A DNA stretch of 64,000 nt from an uncultured Dehalococcoidia bacterium (GTDB lineage Bacteria; Chloroflexota; Dehalococcoidia; Lucifugimonadales; JADFKI01). Where the stretch lies: assembly GCA_958295865.1 (NCBI GenBank), contig CATQHF010000006.1:186001-250000 (forward strand), in the 5' to 3' direction. A program made the position numbers and the translations under genes. Shown here piece by piece: positions 8,884 to 18,148 of the stretch (position 1 is the first letter of the stretch; each line of letters begins with the position of its first letter). The notes below the pieces were generated by a model that had not been told where the DNA came from, did no database searches, and worked only from the letters and a program-made list of their open reading frames with translations.

Positions 8884-9713
8884 TGCAGGTCATCGAATCC
8901 GTCGCCGCGTTCCGGCAGGCGCACGGCGGCGCGCAAAAACCGCTTGGACTTGTGCCGACTATGGGCTTTCTGCATGAGGGGCATCTGGCGCTCGTGCGGC
9001 GCGCGCGCGCTGAGAACGCCACCGCCGCCGTGAGCATATTCGTTAATCCGACGCAGTTCGGCCCTAGCGAGGACTTTTCGTCCTACCCGCGCGACATGGA
9101 CGCTGACTTGGCGAAACTGGAGGGCGCGGGCGTCGACCTCGTGTTCGCGCCGACGGTCGATGAGGTCTATCCGGCGGGCTTTGATACGCATGTGGATGTC
9201 GGGCGCATCGGGGCGCGGCTGGAAGGCGAGCATCGCGCAGGGCATTTTCAGGGCGTGGCAACGGTGGTGTGCAAGCTGCTGGCAATCGTGCGTCCCGATA
9301 GGGCGTACTTCGGGCAGAAGGACGCGCAGCAGTGCCTCGTGGTCAAGCGGCTGAACGCCGACCTGAACCTGGGCGCTGAAATCGTGGTATGCCCGACGGT
9401 GCGCGACGCCGACGGGCTGGCGCTGAGCAGCCGCAATGTGTATCTGAGCGCCGCCGAGCGCATCGCCGCGCTGTCGCTGCACGGCGCGCTGGTTCTGGCG
9501 CGCGAACTGCACCGCGCGGGCGTGATGGACGCCGACGAGATTCGGGCGCGAATGCGGCGGCTGATTGGCGAACAACCGCTTGCCAGCATCGACTACATCA
9601 GCATCGCAGACGCCCAAGACTTGACCGAGCTTGACCGAATCGACGCCGCCGCGCTGGTGTCGCTCGCCGTCCGAATAGGCAAGACCCGCCTGATAGACAA
9701 TGTGATACTATGA
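8883..9713 (+). CDS. panC: Pantothenate synthetase
   Basis: A 276-residue ATP-dependent ligase joining pantoate and beta-alanine. Signature blocks: PTMGFLHEGH at 25-34 (HIGH-type nucleotide site), FVNPTQFGPSEDF near 53-65, GEHRAGHFQGVATVV, FGQKD at 143-147 and LALSSRN at 179-185. It shares one base with the panB stop and is third in the DUF2520-panB-panC set. No panD is seen in the window. Full length. Confidence 0.97.
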   Translation: MQVIESVAAFRQAHGGAQKPLGLVPTMGFLHEGHLALVRRARAENATAAVSIFVNPTQFGPSEDFSSYPRDMDADLAKLEGAGVDLVFAPTVDEVYPAGFDTHVDVGRIGARLEGEHRAGHFQGVATVVCKLLAIVRPDRAYFGQKDAQQCLVVKRLNADLNLGAEIVVCPTVRDADGLALSSRNVYLSAAERIAALSLHGALVLARELHRAGVMDADEIRARMRRLIGEQPLASIDYISIADAQDLTELDRIDAAALVSLAVRIGKTRLIDNVIL

Positions 9714-9759
9714 CGGGCGTAAATCAACGGGGACTAACAGGATTGGGAAGGACGATAGA

Positions 9760-10551
9760 TTGAAGATACTGGTTACGAACGATGACGGGGTGAATGCGCC
9801 GGGGCTGTGGAAGGTCGCCGGCGCGCTCAAAGACTTGGGCAATGTGATGGTGTCCGCGCCCGACAGGGATCAGAGCGGCATAGGCACATCTATGACGCTG
9901 CTGGATGTGGTGAAGGCGCGCGAGGTGGCATCGCCGCCAATCGAGGGCATCCGCACATTCGCCATCGAGGGGACGCCCGCCGACTGCGTCATCCTCGCCA
10001 CCGAAGCGCTCTCCCCTAGCCCGTTCGACATCGTCGTCTCCGGCATCAACGAAGGCTCCAATCTGGGGCTGGACATGCTGACCTCCGGCACTGTGGGCGC
10101 GGCGTTTCAAGGCTACTTTCGCGGCATCCACTCTGTCGCCGTGTCGGTGGCGTCGCTGACCAATGTGCAGTTCGAAGCCGCCGCTTGCGCCGCGCGCTCC
10201 ATCGTCAAGACCATAGCAGCGAGCGACATCGACCCGCCGCTGTTTCTGAATGTGAACCTGCCCAACTCCGCGCCCAACCTGATAAAAGGCGCGGACATCA
10301 CCCGCCTCGGGCATCGGCTCTACTTGGAGAATGTGGAACGCGGCAGCAACGGGCGCAGGACGCACTACTGGATTAAGCACAACCGGCTGGTGAACCGCGC
10401 CGCCGCCGAGGACACCGACATCTGGGCGGTTCGCAACAGCCGTGTAGCCATCACCCCCCTGAACGCCTTCCTAGAACCCGGCTGGCATTCCCCCGACTTG
10501 CAGCCCATCGCGGACGGGGTGATGGGGGCGCTGAACGGCGGCGGCGGCTGA
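9760..10551 (+). CDS. surE: 5'/3'-nucleotidase SurE
   Basis: A 263-residue metal-dependent phosphatase acting on nucleoside monophosphates. The N-terminal metal motif NDDG (N7-D8-D9-G10), the SGI segment around residue 39 and VSGINEGSNLG near 90-100 are diagnostic. The start is TTG at 9760, with AAGGAC about 8 bases upstream; no ATG fits, because the family N-terminus MKILVTNDDG begins exactly there. It lies 46 bp after panC and is probably co-transcribed. The upstream bases resemble a motif seen before several genes of the window (see findings). Confidence 0.95.
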   Translation: MKILVTNDDGVNAPGLWKVAGALKDLGNVMVSAPDRDQSGIGTSMTLLDVVKAREVASPPIEGIRTFAIEGTPADCVILATEALSPSPFDIVVSGINEGSNLGLDMLTSGTVGAAFQGYFRGIHSVAVSVASLTNVQFEAAACAARSIVKTIAASDIDPPLFLNVNLPNSAPNLIKGADITRLGHRLYLENVERGSNGRRTHYWIKHNRLVNRAAAEDTDIWAVRNSRVAITPLNAFLEPGWHSPDLQPIADGVMGALNGGGG

Positions 10552-10608
10552 TGCGCTGGCAGCGCAAAGGGTGGTTTGCGTGATTTTCATATCCAAGAAG
10601 GAACAAGT

Positions 10609-12687
10609 ATGAAGAAGCCTTTGCGCTCGATAACCTTCACCATCGCTCTGGTGATTGCCCTGCTGTTCACCGCGATGGCAGGGTCAAATGGCGTCAGCGC
10701 GCAGTCGTCGGTCGACTACGACGCCGACGATGACGGGCTTATCGAGATAACCTACTTGGAGCAGTTGAACGCCATTCGCTGGGACTTGAACGGCGACGGC
10801 GTTGTGGAGAACCCCGCCAATGCGGACGCCTACGCTGCCGCGTTCCCGGGCGCACCCGAGGGCATGGGCTGCCGGGGCAACTGCATGGGCTTTGAGCTGG
10901 CGAATAACTTGGACTTCAGGAACAGCAGCAGCTACGCATCGCGCAAGGTGAACGCCAAGTGGACGACTGGAAGCGGATGGCTGCCCATCGGCATTGGCGA
11001 CGACTTATTCGGCGCTATATTCAAGGGCAACGACCATACCATCGCCAACCTGTTCATCGACTACGACAAACGGGTTGCATCGAACAAGCCAGATGTTGCC
11101 GGCCTGTTCGGTTATAGTGACGGCGATATTCAAAGGATTGGGTTGGTCAACATGGATGTGTCGGGCAGCACTTTTGTCGGCGGTCTGGTTGGGATAATCG
11201 ACGGAAATATCAGCAACAGTTACGCTACCGGCAGCGTGTCGGGCGACACCTATGTTGGCGGGCTGGCCGGCGCCAACGACGGTAACATAACCGACAGTCA
11301 TACCACCGGCAGCGTGTCGGGCGGCGATAGCAAAGTCGGCGGACTGGCGGGTGAAAGTGTGGGCAACATAACCGGCAGTTACTCTACCGCCAGCGTGTCA
11401 GGCAATGATGAAGTCGGCGGCTTGGTCGGGACGAACTGGGGCGGCATCAGCAGAAGTTACTCGACCAGCAGGGTGTCAGGCGATAGAATAGTCGGCGGGC
11501 TGGTCGGAGTGAACGGAGGCAATATAACCAGCAGTTACACCACCGGCAGCGTGTCGGGCACATGGAGCGTCGGCGGGTTTGTCGGAAGGAACGATGGCGG
11601 CAGCATAAGCGGCAGTTACGCCACCGGCGGCGTATCGGGCGACGAACATGTCGGCGGGCTGGCTGGCACCAACGACAACAGCATCGGCAGCAGTTACTCG
11701 ACCGGCAGCGTGTCGGGCTATGAGTTTATCGGTGGGCTTGTCGGGAGTAACTACGCCAGCATTCATTCCAGCTACACAATAAGCAGAGTGCGAACAGGCA
11801 ACGACGAGGCTGTTATCGGCGGGTTCGTCGGAGAAAATATCCAAAGCGGCAGAGTATCCGCAAGCTATTGGCTCAGAGAACGGCCTTACCAATATGGGGG
11901 TGTGGGCAGTGGGAGAGCGGACGGGGTGCGCGGCATTAGCGCGGATCAGCTGCGAAAGCCAACCGGCTATGAGAGCATATATGCCGACTGGCTCATCGAC
12001 GTCGATAACTCGGACGGCGATTATGATGCGACTACAGGCATTGATGATTTCTGGGACTTTGGCGATTCCAGCCACTACCCCGCGCTGAGGGCGGACATAG
12101 ACGGCAACGGCATGGCGACTTGGTGGGAGTTCGGAAGGCAGCACAGCAGGCCCGCGCCCACTCCGACGCCCACCCCTACCCCGACAGAGACGCCCACGCC
12201 CACAGCGACGCCTACTCAGACGCATACGCCCACAATCACGCCAACGCCCACTCCGACGGCGACGCCCACTAGCACGCCAACGCCCACTCCGACGGCAACG
12301 CCGACCGCTACGGCAACGGCGACTGCTACGGCGACATCCACGCCAATTCCGACGGAGACGCCCACGCATACGCCGATACCCACTGCGACGCCAACCCCGA
12401 CGGCAACGGCTACTCACACGGCGATACCGACGGCGACGCCAATTCCGACGGCAACGCCCGTCCCAACGGCGACGCCCGCGCCGCCCACCGCTACGCCGCA
12501 GGTGATATACATAACGGCGACGCCCGCGCCGGATGCGCCCTCAGGCGGCGGGTGCAATTCGGCGGGCCCGATGTTTGCGGGAATGGCGGGGCCCACGGCG
12601 GCGGGCAACCTGTTGCTGTTAGTCGCGCCGCTGGGTATGATTGGCGGTATGAAGCTCAGAAGATTAAGACGCAGGAGGACACGATGA
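10609..12687 (+). CDS. Cell-surface protein with GLUG repeats and Thr/Pro-rich stalk
   Basis: A 692-residue exported protein. A signal peptide covers about residues 1-32. An Asp-rich segment ([12 protein letters not shown]) follows, then eight clear and one degenerate copy of a 26-residue GLUG-type repeat with core VGGLVG (coding bases about 11161-11860). Next comes a conserved SYWLRE-type block, then a Thr/Pro-rich stalk of about 125 residues. The C-terminus has a hydrophobic segment followed by an Arg-rich tail. This is the layout of a surface-anchored adhesin or stalk protein. The start at 10609 has AAGAAGG in good position. It overlaps the next gene by 4 bases (ATGA). The ligand is unknown. 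Confidence 0.8.
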   Translation: MKKPLRSITFTIALVIALLFTAMAGSNGVSAQSSVDYDADDDGLIEITYLEQLNAIRWDLNGDGVVENPANADAYAAAFPGAPEGMGCRGNCMGFELANNLDFRNSSSYASRKVNAKWTTGSGWLPIGIGDDLFGAIFKGNDHTIANLFIDYDKRVASNKPDVAGLFGYSDGDIQRIGLVNMDVSGSTFVGGLVGIIDGNISNSYATGSVSGDTYVGGLAGANDGNITDSHTTGSVSGGDSKVGGLAGESVGNITGSYSTASVSGNDEVGGLVGTNWGGISRSYSTSRVSGDRIVGGLVGVNGGNITSSYTTGSVSGTWSVGGFVGRNDGGSISGSYATGGVSGDEHVGGLAGTNDNSIGSSYSTGSVSGYEFIGGLVGSNYASIHSSYTISRVRTGNDEAVIGGFVGENIQSGRVSASYWLRERPYQYGGVGSGRADGVRGISADQLRKPTGYESIYADWLIDVDNSDGDYDATTGIDDFWDFGDSSHYPALRADIDGNGMATWWEFGRQHSRPAPTPTPTPTPTETPTPTATPTQTHTPTITPTPTPTATPTSTPTPTPTATPTATATATATATSTPIPTETPTHTPIPTATPTPTATATHTAIPTATPIPTATPVPTATPAPPTATPQVIYITATPAPDAPSGGGCNSAGPMFAGMAGPTAAGNLLLLVAPLGMIGGMKLRRLRRRRTR
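11161..11860 (+). repeat. Tandem GLUG coding repeats
   Basis: Nine in-frame units of about 78 bp. Each encodes S-G-x-x-x-V-G-G-L-V/A-G, then a variable stretch and S-Y-T/S-T-G-S-V. DNA-level similarity between units is moderate, so recombination between them is possible but they are not perfect tandem copies. Confidence 0.8.
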
Positions 12688-13010
12688 TTTACGAATACCG
12701 AGTATATGAGACGCTGCCGGGCAGGCTGCCCAACATCAACGCGCGCTTCCGCGACCACACGATGAAGATTTTCGAGAAGCACGGCATCAAGAACATCGGC
12801 TACTTCACCGCCGACGTGGGCGATTACAGCGACCGCCTGATATACATCATCGCCTTCGAGGACGCCGCCCACCGCGAGCGCGCATGGGAGGCGTTCCGCA
12901 ACGATCCCGAATGGGCAAAGGTGCGCGCCGACTCCGAAGCCGACGGCCTCATCGTCAAGCGCGTGTACAACTCCCTGCTCACGCCTACGGACTACTCGCC
13001 GTTGCAGTAG
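12684..13010 (+). CDS. NIPSNAP family protein
   Basis: A 108-residue protein with the NIPSNAP fold pattern: the N-terminal strand [13 protein letters not shown], then R...[37 protein letters not shown] and a C-terminal [17 protein letters not shown]. These are ferredoxin-like alpha/beta-barrel proteins of unclear biochemical role. The ATG at 12684 overlaps the TGA of the GLUG surface-protein gene. The coupling of a cytosolic NIPSNAP protein to an exported adhesin has no obvious functional explanation. Confidence 0.85.
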   Translation: MIYEYRVYETLPGRLPNINARFRDHTMKIFEKHGIKNIGYFTADVGDYSDRLIYIIAFEDAAHRERAWEAFRNDPEWAKVRADSEADGLIVKRVYNSLLTPTDYSPLQ

Positions 13011-13028
13011 CGGCTGACAGACTAAAAA

Positions 13029-13063
13029 TTGACCATCCTTTCGGTTCTGTGTATTATACACAG
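13029..13063 (+). promoter_or_regulatory. Promoter with overlapping palindromic operator
   Basis: TTGACC (13029-13034), a 17-bp spacer and TATTAT (13052-13057) form a sigma-70-like promoter. Its -10 box lies inside a perfect palindrome, CTGTGTAT-T-ATACACAG (13047-13063). A repressor bound there would block the promoter of the methylase-like gene starting at 13111. Confidence 0.6.
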
Positions 13064-13110
13064 ATGAATAGCACATTGTATCTAAAATCCGTGAAGGGAT
13101 GGGAATTCAG

Positions 13111-15981
13111 ATGGCAATTAACGAAACAGCGATGAACGGCTTCATCGCCGAGGCGATGGAATTGCAAGCGCCGCCGAATTATCGTGTGGATGCTGAGCAG
13201 TCTGGCACTGCGCGCAGAGGCAACGCCAGACCGGACATCGTGGTAAATATGCCTTACGGGTTGCGTACTATTGTTGAAACAGAGTACGGCGCTCCTGCAG
13301 TTAAAGACGCTACGGACAGGCTTGGCTATGAGTTTAACGACTCCACCATACCCATGAAGAGCGTCATCGCGCTGGGGATTCCCAGGGAATTGGGAGAACT
13401 GGGGAATACGGAGCGCCGTGCGGCGCTTATGGACGACGAAGCGCAATTCCTGATGCAGGTGGTTACCGGCAAGTCCGAAGATGACCCGAACTTAAGCATC
13501 ACTCCCGATAAGCCCGTTCCCGTTTCGCTGCAGGACGTCGTCCAATACGCTTGGCTCGCCGCCGTGCCTGAGCCTTACGCAGAACAGGTTATGAATGCGG
13601 TAACCAAAGATATGACGGCGGCGAAAACGGCGCTTGTCACTAAGCTCAATGCTTGCGGCGGCGAGGCTCAAAAACGCCTCACGGAACACTACGGCAACCA
13701 CGACAGCGCGAACAAGATGGACTCCGTAGCGGGCAACATCGTTGGTACGCTGTTCAGCATGATTCAGCTCCACGCGAACCTCAAAGAATGGGGTGGCGAA
13801 GAAGTGGACAAAGTGCTGGATATATCCGCGCCCGAACTCTGGAAGCAAATCGAGCCATATAGCGGCATTCCCGCCAAAATCGCCCACGAATGGCGCAAAA
13901 TAGAAACCATCGACTATATGCCGCTGTCCACCATCGCGGCAGGGATGCTGGAGGATTCGGATGTTAGCCCACGCGTCGGCGATACACTTCGCGCGGTGTT
14001 CACCGCCGTTTCGCAGTATATCCAAGCCGGCGTCAGCGCAACCACGAATGTCGCCGCCGAAATATGGCAATCACTGATACCCGACCGCGACCAGCGCGCC
14101 GCGTACTACACCAAGCCGGCTACCGCTGAAATGCTCGCCAATATGACCACGCGGCGGTTGGCGTCCCCGCGCGATGCTAAGTACAACGAAGTATGCGCCG
14201 GCACCGGCACACTCTCGCGCGCCACGGAAGAGAACATCCGCTTCCGCCACTACGCCAAATCCCTAGACAAGACCAGCATCCACGCCGACAGGATGGAGCG
14301 TTCCATCCAATTGACGGACATCAACCCGCAATCGGTGTCCGTAGCCACTGCAAATATGGCATCTCTGGAACCCGAAACGACCTTCAACACCAGTGCTATA
14401 TTCGCCATTACGGCAGATGGGGGTTCGCTGAATTTCCTGCTGCCGCAGGGTGTTGCGAATTTGGAAGAGCGTCTAGTCGGATATAGCGGCGTTCAAGGGG
14501 TGATGCTCACCGCAGTCCCGCGCACAATAGATATATGCAACAATAATGACCCTTTCTTTCGTCCCAGGGGAGGCGCGAGCAGCCCAATAAGCAAAAGAGA
14601 TATGCAGAAATACAGGCGCGCCGCCAACCGTCGTGTTCCTCGAGTTGCAAATGGACAATCAGGATTGCATACATTCATGCACGTGATTGAGCATACCATA
14701 CTACGTTCTGGCAGCCCGCATGGTAAAGTTCTGCCCTTGAGCGTAGCGCGCACGGTATCAAATTTGGAGCTTCGTAGAAACTTCGAGAATGAGTACTGTG
14801 ATGTGATTGCCATCAGCACGGCATCGGGGGATGGTGTATCAATGTCGGCAGACACAGGCATACAAGAAATGCTGCTTATCGGGACCAAACACACACCATC
14901 ATCCAATGAAATGCAAGCGGGCGATCGTGCGGTGACTTGCGTCAATCTGACACGATCATTTGAAACAAAACTTGAAGCAAAGATGTTTGCAGACGCCATA
15001 CACCGCGAGGTGTCCTTGGGCAAGAAATCGGGCGAAGTACTGGTAGGCTCTTCCGTAGGCACATACTATCGCATAAGCAGTCTTGGAGATGGCGTGCCTT
15101 GGTCAGTTCTGGGCGCAAGTGGCGATTTTGGAGTTCTAACAGCTTTGTTAACTCAGGGAAGCACATGGAATCCAGCTACAGGAGAAGTGACAGACTTCGG
15201 GCTTCGTATGACAACGATGAACAAGATAGCAACACGTGGGACAGGCGACGACTTAATTGGAAAGATAGCAGGCAGTCGCTCTCCTCGCGGCGCTTTCATC
15301 ATCCATAAGGATGCCAATGCGAGGTATCGCAACAACCCGTCCATGTGGGCGGTAGATGAAGATAGCCAACTCACGATAACCTGTGACCCTACTCACTACG
15401 GCGAGCCACGCGGTAATGCTGTGGCTGTAAAGCGGATTCTCGATACCGCTGGCCATTTTCATCTGTCTCGAAATCTACGCCAAAGCGCGCAGAAAATCGC
15501 CGTGTGCTACACGCCCACCCTTAGCATTGGCGGTAGAGCGTGGACAACTATAAACGCTGAGCACGATGTTATCAGGGCGATAACTTTGTTCCTAAACAGC
15601 ACATACGGCTTGATAATAAGAACTGGATACGGCGAAGCCACAGATTTGGGACGCTCAACGATGGGCGTAACGGCGATAGACGGACATCCGATACCGGACT
15701 TCGCCGCAGACACGGACGCCGCGAAACAGGCGCGCGCCATAGCCGCCGCCAACTTCGAACGACTGCGAAATCTGAAGTTCAAGCGCATCAGCCTGAGTGC
15801 CATAGACGCCAACCGCGCCGAGATAGACCGCGTGGTTACGCAGATGCTTGGGTTGCCGTGCAACGCAGATACCGAAGCTATGTTGGATGTGTGGCGCAAA
15901 CTGATGTGTTTGCAACCTATCGTGAACGCCAATAACACAACCACGCTGAAGACACTGGTAGAAGCGGGGATAAAGGTATAA
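13111..15981 (+). CDS. Large N6-adenine-methylase-like protein with degenerate catalytic motif
   Basis: A protein of about 956 residues resembling large stand-alone restriction/methylase proteins. The N-terminus has a PD-(D/E)xK-like pattern with E in place of K (D42, then E56-T-E58). The SAM-binding motif is EVCAGTGTL (360-368), close to the usual D-x-A/C-x-G-T-G-T-L. Where related enzymes carry NPPF/Y, this one reads T-A-V-P-R-T (A468, V469, P470, R471), so the catalytic Asn and aromatic residue are absent. Later blocks (SGLHTFMHVIEH, GKVLPLSVARTVSNLELR, DTGIQEMLLIGTK) match the family. ATG 13111 is preferred over 13099 because of GGGAA at correct spacing. Middle codons are richer in A/T than the neighbours, suggesting transfer. 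It could be a non-catalytic SAM sensor or a decayed enzyme. Confidence 0.75.
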   Translation: MAINETAMNGFIAEAMELQAPPNYRVDAEQSGTARRGNARPDIVVNMPYGLRTIVETEYGAPAVKDATDRLGYEFNDSTIPMKSVIALGIPRELGELGNTERRAALMDDEAQFLMQVVTGKSEDDPNLSITPDKPVPVSLQDVVQYAWLAAVPEPYAEQVMNAVTKDMTAAKTALVTKLNACGGEAQKRLTEHYGNHDSANKMDSVAGNIVGTLFSMIQLHANLKEWGGEEVDKVLDISAPELWKQIEPYSGIPAKIAHEWRKIETIDYMPLSTIAAGMLEDSDVSPRVGDTLRAVFTAVSQYIQAGVSATTNVAAEIWQSLIPDRDQRAAYYTKPATAEMLANMTTRRLASPRDAKYNEVCAGTGTLSRATEENIRFRHYAKSLDKTSIHADRMERSIQLTDINPQSVSVATANMASLEPETTFNTSAIFAITADGGSLNFLLPQGVANLEERLVGYSGVQGVMLTAVPRTIDICNNNDPFFRPRGGASSPISKRDMQKYRRAANRRVPRVANGQSGLHTFMHVIEHTILRSGSPHGKVLPLSVARTVSNLELRRNFENEYCDVIAISTASGDGVSMSADTGIQEMLLIGTKHTPSSNEMQAGDRAVTCVNLTRSFETKLEAKMFADAIHREVSLGKKSGEVLVGSSVGTYYRISSLGDGVPWSVLGASGDFGVLTALLTQGSTWNPATGEVTDFGLRMTTMNKIATRGTGDDLIGKIAGSRSPRGAFIIHKDANARYRNNPSMWAVDEDSQLTITCDPTHYGEPRGNAVAVKRILDTAGHFHLSRNLRQSAQKIAVCYTPTLSIGGRAWTTINAEHDVIRAITLFLNSTYGLIIRTGYGEATDLGRSTMGVTAIDGHPIPDFAADTDAAKQARAIAAANFERLRNLKFKRISLSAIDANRAEIDRVVTQMLGLPCNADTEAMLDVWRKLMCLQPIVNANNTTTLKTLVEAGIKV

Positions 15982-15983
15982 CG

Positions 15984-16178
15984 ATCTGGAGTGGGCGGGA
16001 GGTGCGGGCGTCCGCCGACGCCAACCGCGCCCTGCTCGACAAGCGCGTCGTCTGCGACCTGCTAGGCTTCAGCGAAGATGTGTATCGCGCCGTGCGCCTA
16101 GTCGCCGCCAAGTGGTGCGCCGAGCCGTCGGTGCACGGGGGGAAGGGGAGGCCGGGGGGCGCGGCGGCGGCGGTGTGA
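15984..16178 (+). pseudogene. C-terminal remnant of a paralogous methylase
   Basis: An open stretch without a normal N-terminus ends with KWCAEPSVHGGKG and a Gly/Ala tail. Its ADANRALLDKRVVCDLLGF aligns with IDANRAEIDRVVTQMLGLP near the C-terminus of the gene just upstream, and the following K-x-(C/M)-x-x-x-P-x-V positions also match. I read it as the tail of a related, more canonical copy left after tandem deletion. Composition is GC rich like the host, unlike the upstream gene. The following 130 bp to 16312 show no gene. Confidence 0.6.
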
Positions 16179-16312
16179 TGCCTTAATCGTATCTATGCAA
16201 TGTACAATATCAGCGAAATATGCAAAACTTGATATGTCAATCATCCATTGACATCATGGTTAATCTGTTTCTTGCGTAGTCGAACAGATACTTGTGTGCA
16301 GAGGAGGCAACC

Positions 16313-16549
16313 ATGGGCGTATTAGAGAAGGAGATAGCCGTTTTTGACGGCATGAAGGAACGCTTGGAAGCCGAGCATTTCTTCAAGTGGGTAGTGATAC
16401 ATGACGACGAATTTGTAGGCGTGTACGATACACTCCAAGACGCTGCCGTAGTCGCGGTGGCGCGCTTTGGGCGTGGTCCGTATCTCATCAGGCAGGTTGG
16501 CGCGCCTCCTGTAACATTACCCGCTTCCGCGTTGTACAAGCCAATATGA
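16313..16549 (+). CDS. Small conserved protein, DUF5678-like, partner of retropepsin-like gene
   Basis: A 78-residue soluble protein. The central segment FKWVVIHDDEFVGVYDTLQDAAVVAVARFG resembles the short DUF5678-type alpha/beta unit (W-V-x-I, then a helix with A-x-x-A). It is followed by GPYLIRQVGAPPVTLPAS. A strong GAGGAGG lies 6-12 bases before ATG 16313. It overlaps the next gene by 4 bases (ATGA), so the two are translated together. Function is unknown; the small-first, coupled arrangement resembles antitoxin-toxin or regulator-protease pairs. Confidence 0.7.
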   Translation: MGVLEKEIAVFDGMKERLEAEHFFKWVVIHDDEFVGVYDTLQDAAVVAVARFGRGPYLIRQVGAPPVTLPASALYKPI

Positions 16550-17013
16550 CAACACTGCAATTGGGGGGACTCGATGAAGACCCAAACCTATCCCCTCGTG
16601 ATACGATAGTGCGCGATGGGCCAACGCTGTATGTAGAGATTGGCTTTGACCCTGCATTTGAACCTACGAGCGCGACCGGCCCCAATCTGCCAACAAATCA
16701 GCACCCCGCGTTGGTGGATACAGGCGCTCTTGAGAGTTGCATAGACTCAACTCTCGCGGAGCAATTAGGCTTGCCTATTGTTGACCGTCAACTTGTGGCG
16801 GGAGCGCACGGGGCAGCCGAGGTCAACTTTCACTTCGCCCAAATTCATGTTCCGGCTTTTGGATATACAGTCTATGGCACCTTTGCAGGCGTTCACTTAG
16901 CTAGGGGTGGACTGAAGCATCGGGCATTGCTGGGCAGAACATTCTTGACAGACTTCACGATGATGTACGCTGGACGGGCGGGCGTGGTTACGCTTAGCGA
17001 TGATTACGCATAA
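16546..17013 (+). CDS. Retropepsin-like aspartic protease
   Basis: A 155-residue single-domain protein. The catalytic motif is ALVDTGALES (D58-T59-G60), with hydrophobic flanks as in retroviral-type proteases. The later LLGRTFL block corresponds to the conserved G-R/I-L-G-x-x-F/L turn near the C-terminus. With only one DTG it would act as a homodimer. It starts inside the stop of the upstream small gene. Bacterial members are often annotated only as hypothetical; the natural substrate is unknown. There is no signal peptide, so it is probably cytosolic. Confidence 0.8.
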   Translation: MTTLQLGGLDEDPNLSPRDTIVRDGPTLYVEIGFDPAFEPTSATGPNLPTNQHPALVDTGALESCIDSTLAEQLGLPIVDRQLVAGAHGAAEVNFHFAQIHVPAFGYTVYGTFAGVHLARGGLKHRALLGRTFLTDFTMMYAGRAGVVTLSDDYA

Positions 17014-17062
17014 CAGGCAGTGAGCCGGTAACGGCACTGGCGAGTCTTGACTTGCAACTGCT

Positions 17063-17968
17063 TCAGTCATGTTCATCGCTTATCCCCGGTAACTCCAACT
17101 GACGCGCGGACAAGTGCTTGTACACTGTGACGATTTCATACTCTGTCTTAACGCCTTGTAGAGTCTGCCATTGCACGGTTCGCATATCACAAATAAGCAC
17201 ATCGCTCTTTGAGAACGCTAACTCATTATTGTCAACTTTGTTCTGAAAGTCTCTGTCTCTCATAGAAACGGAGAAGGTGGCGTGCCCGTCCGTGAGTCTC
17301 CACTTGTTCCCTTCCCTGAAAGCCAAACTGACTATTGAAAATGCATGAGACCTGGTTTCGTCGAGTATGAGTTCCTGAACCTGCGGCGCATCGAAATAGT
17401 CCGCATCGTCTTTTGAAATCTCTACGACGACTTCGTCGTTTTCACGGATTTCAAACCTCTCAATTCCCTCTTCCTTGACCGGGCGAAGCGTGCCGGCAAG
17501 GGCAGATCTTACATTTTCGTCTTGATACATCATCAATAGTTCCGTGGGAACATCGTAGGTTTCGCCATTTTCCAAAGTAAGGCGAAACATGCCCTCATTG
17601 ATTTGCTCGATTTTCGGATTGCGTCCCCTCAGCCATCTTATAAGCGCAAACAGACCAACCCCGATAGTTCCGCTGCCGATGATGAGTGTCACTATCTGAT
17701 TGGCTGTGGAAATGATGTCGCTGATGGAGTTGACGCCGGAGTTTTGCAGAATCTCAAAGAGGATGTGGAAGGAACCGCTGGAAGTCGCGCGCACATTGAT
17801 GTTGACTGCCGCCCTGCCGCCGTTCAGCAGTTCGTTAGTCGATTCAAAGAGCGAACCGACTGCCATCATTGCCTGGGCAAGGTCGCGGACATTCATCCGT
17901 CCGTCCGCTAGAGCGGGGCCGTGATAGGATATGTCAAACTCGGCAGGAGCGATAGCGTTCAGGTTCAT
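17063..17968 (-). CDS. Hypothetical protein with one central membrane segment
   Basis: A 301-residue protein I cannot assign. The N-terminal part (about 1-75) has ISYHGPALADGRMNVRDLAQAMMAVGSLFESTNELLNG, a pattern I associate with a widespread uncharacterised family. One membrane span (IVTLIIGSGTIGVGLFALIRWL) lies at about residues 90-112. The C-terminal 190 residues are acidic, beta-rich and presumably cytosolic. It is convergent with the retropepsin gene and followed leftward by nothing. It may be an island gene of defence or stress type, but that rests on location only. Confidence 0.65.
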   Translation of the reverse strand: MNLNAIAPAEFDISYHGPALADGRMNVRDLAQAMMAVGSLFESTNELLNGGRAAVNINVRATSSGSFHILFEILQNSGVNSISDIISTANQIVTLIIGSGTIGVGLFALIRWLRGRNPKIEQINEGMFRLTLENGETYDVPTELLMMYQDENVRSALAGTLRPVKEEGIERFEIRENDEVVVEISKDDADYFDAPQVQELILDETRSHAFSIVSLAFREGNKWRLTDGHATFSVSMRDRDFQNKVDNNELAFSKSDVLICDMRTVQWQTLQGVKTEYEIVTVYKHLSARQLELPGISDEHD

Positions 17969-18148
17969 TCGCTGACTTTCCTCAAGAGTCGATGATAGGC
18001 GGGATGATACGCTTATGATACACTAATTTGAGAATGATCACGCTCGGCAAAAAGCAACGACGATGCTTAAAGTCCGGTTGGCTGACCTGCCGGGCGAGAT
18101 AAACAGGCTGAAGAGGCGTATGGATGATGTGCGGCGTCTGATGTGCGC

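Noticed and set aside
11161..11860. CRISPR-like periodicity
   Set aside because: The repeats are in-frame GLUG protein units of about 78 bp with variable DNA, not direct repeats with unique spacers.
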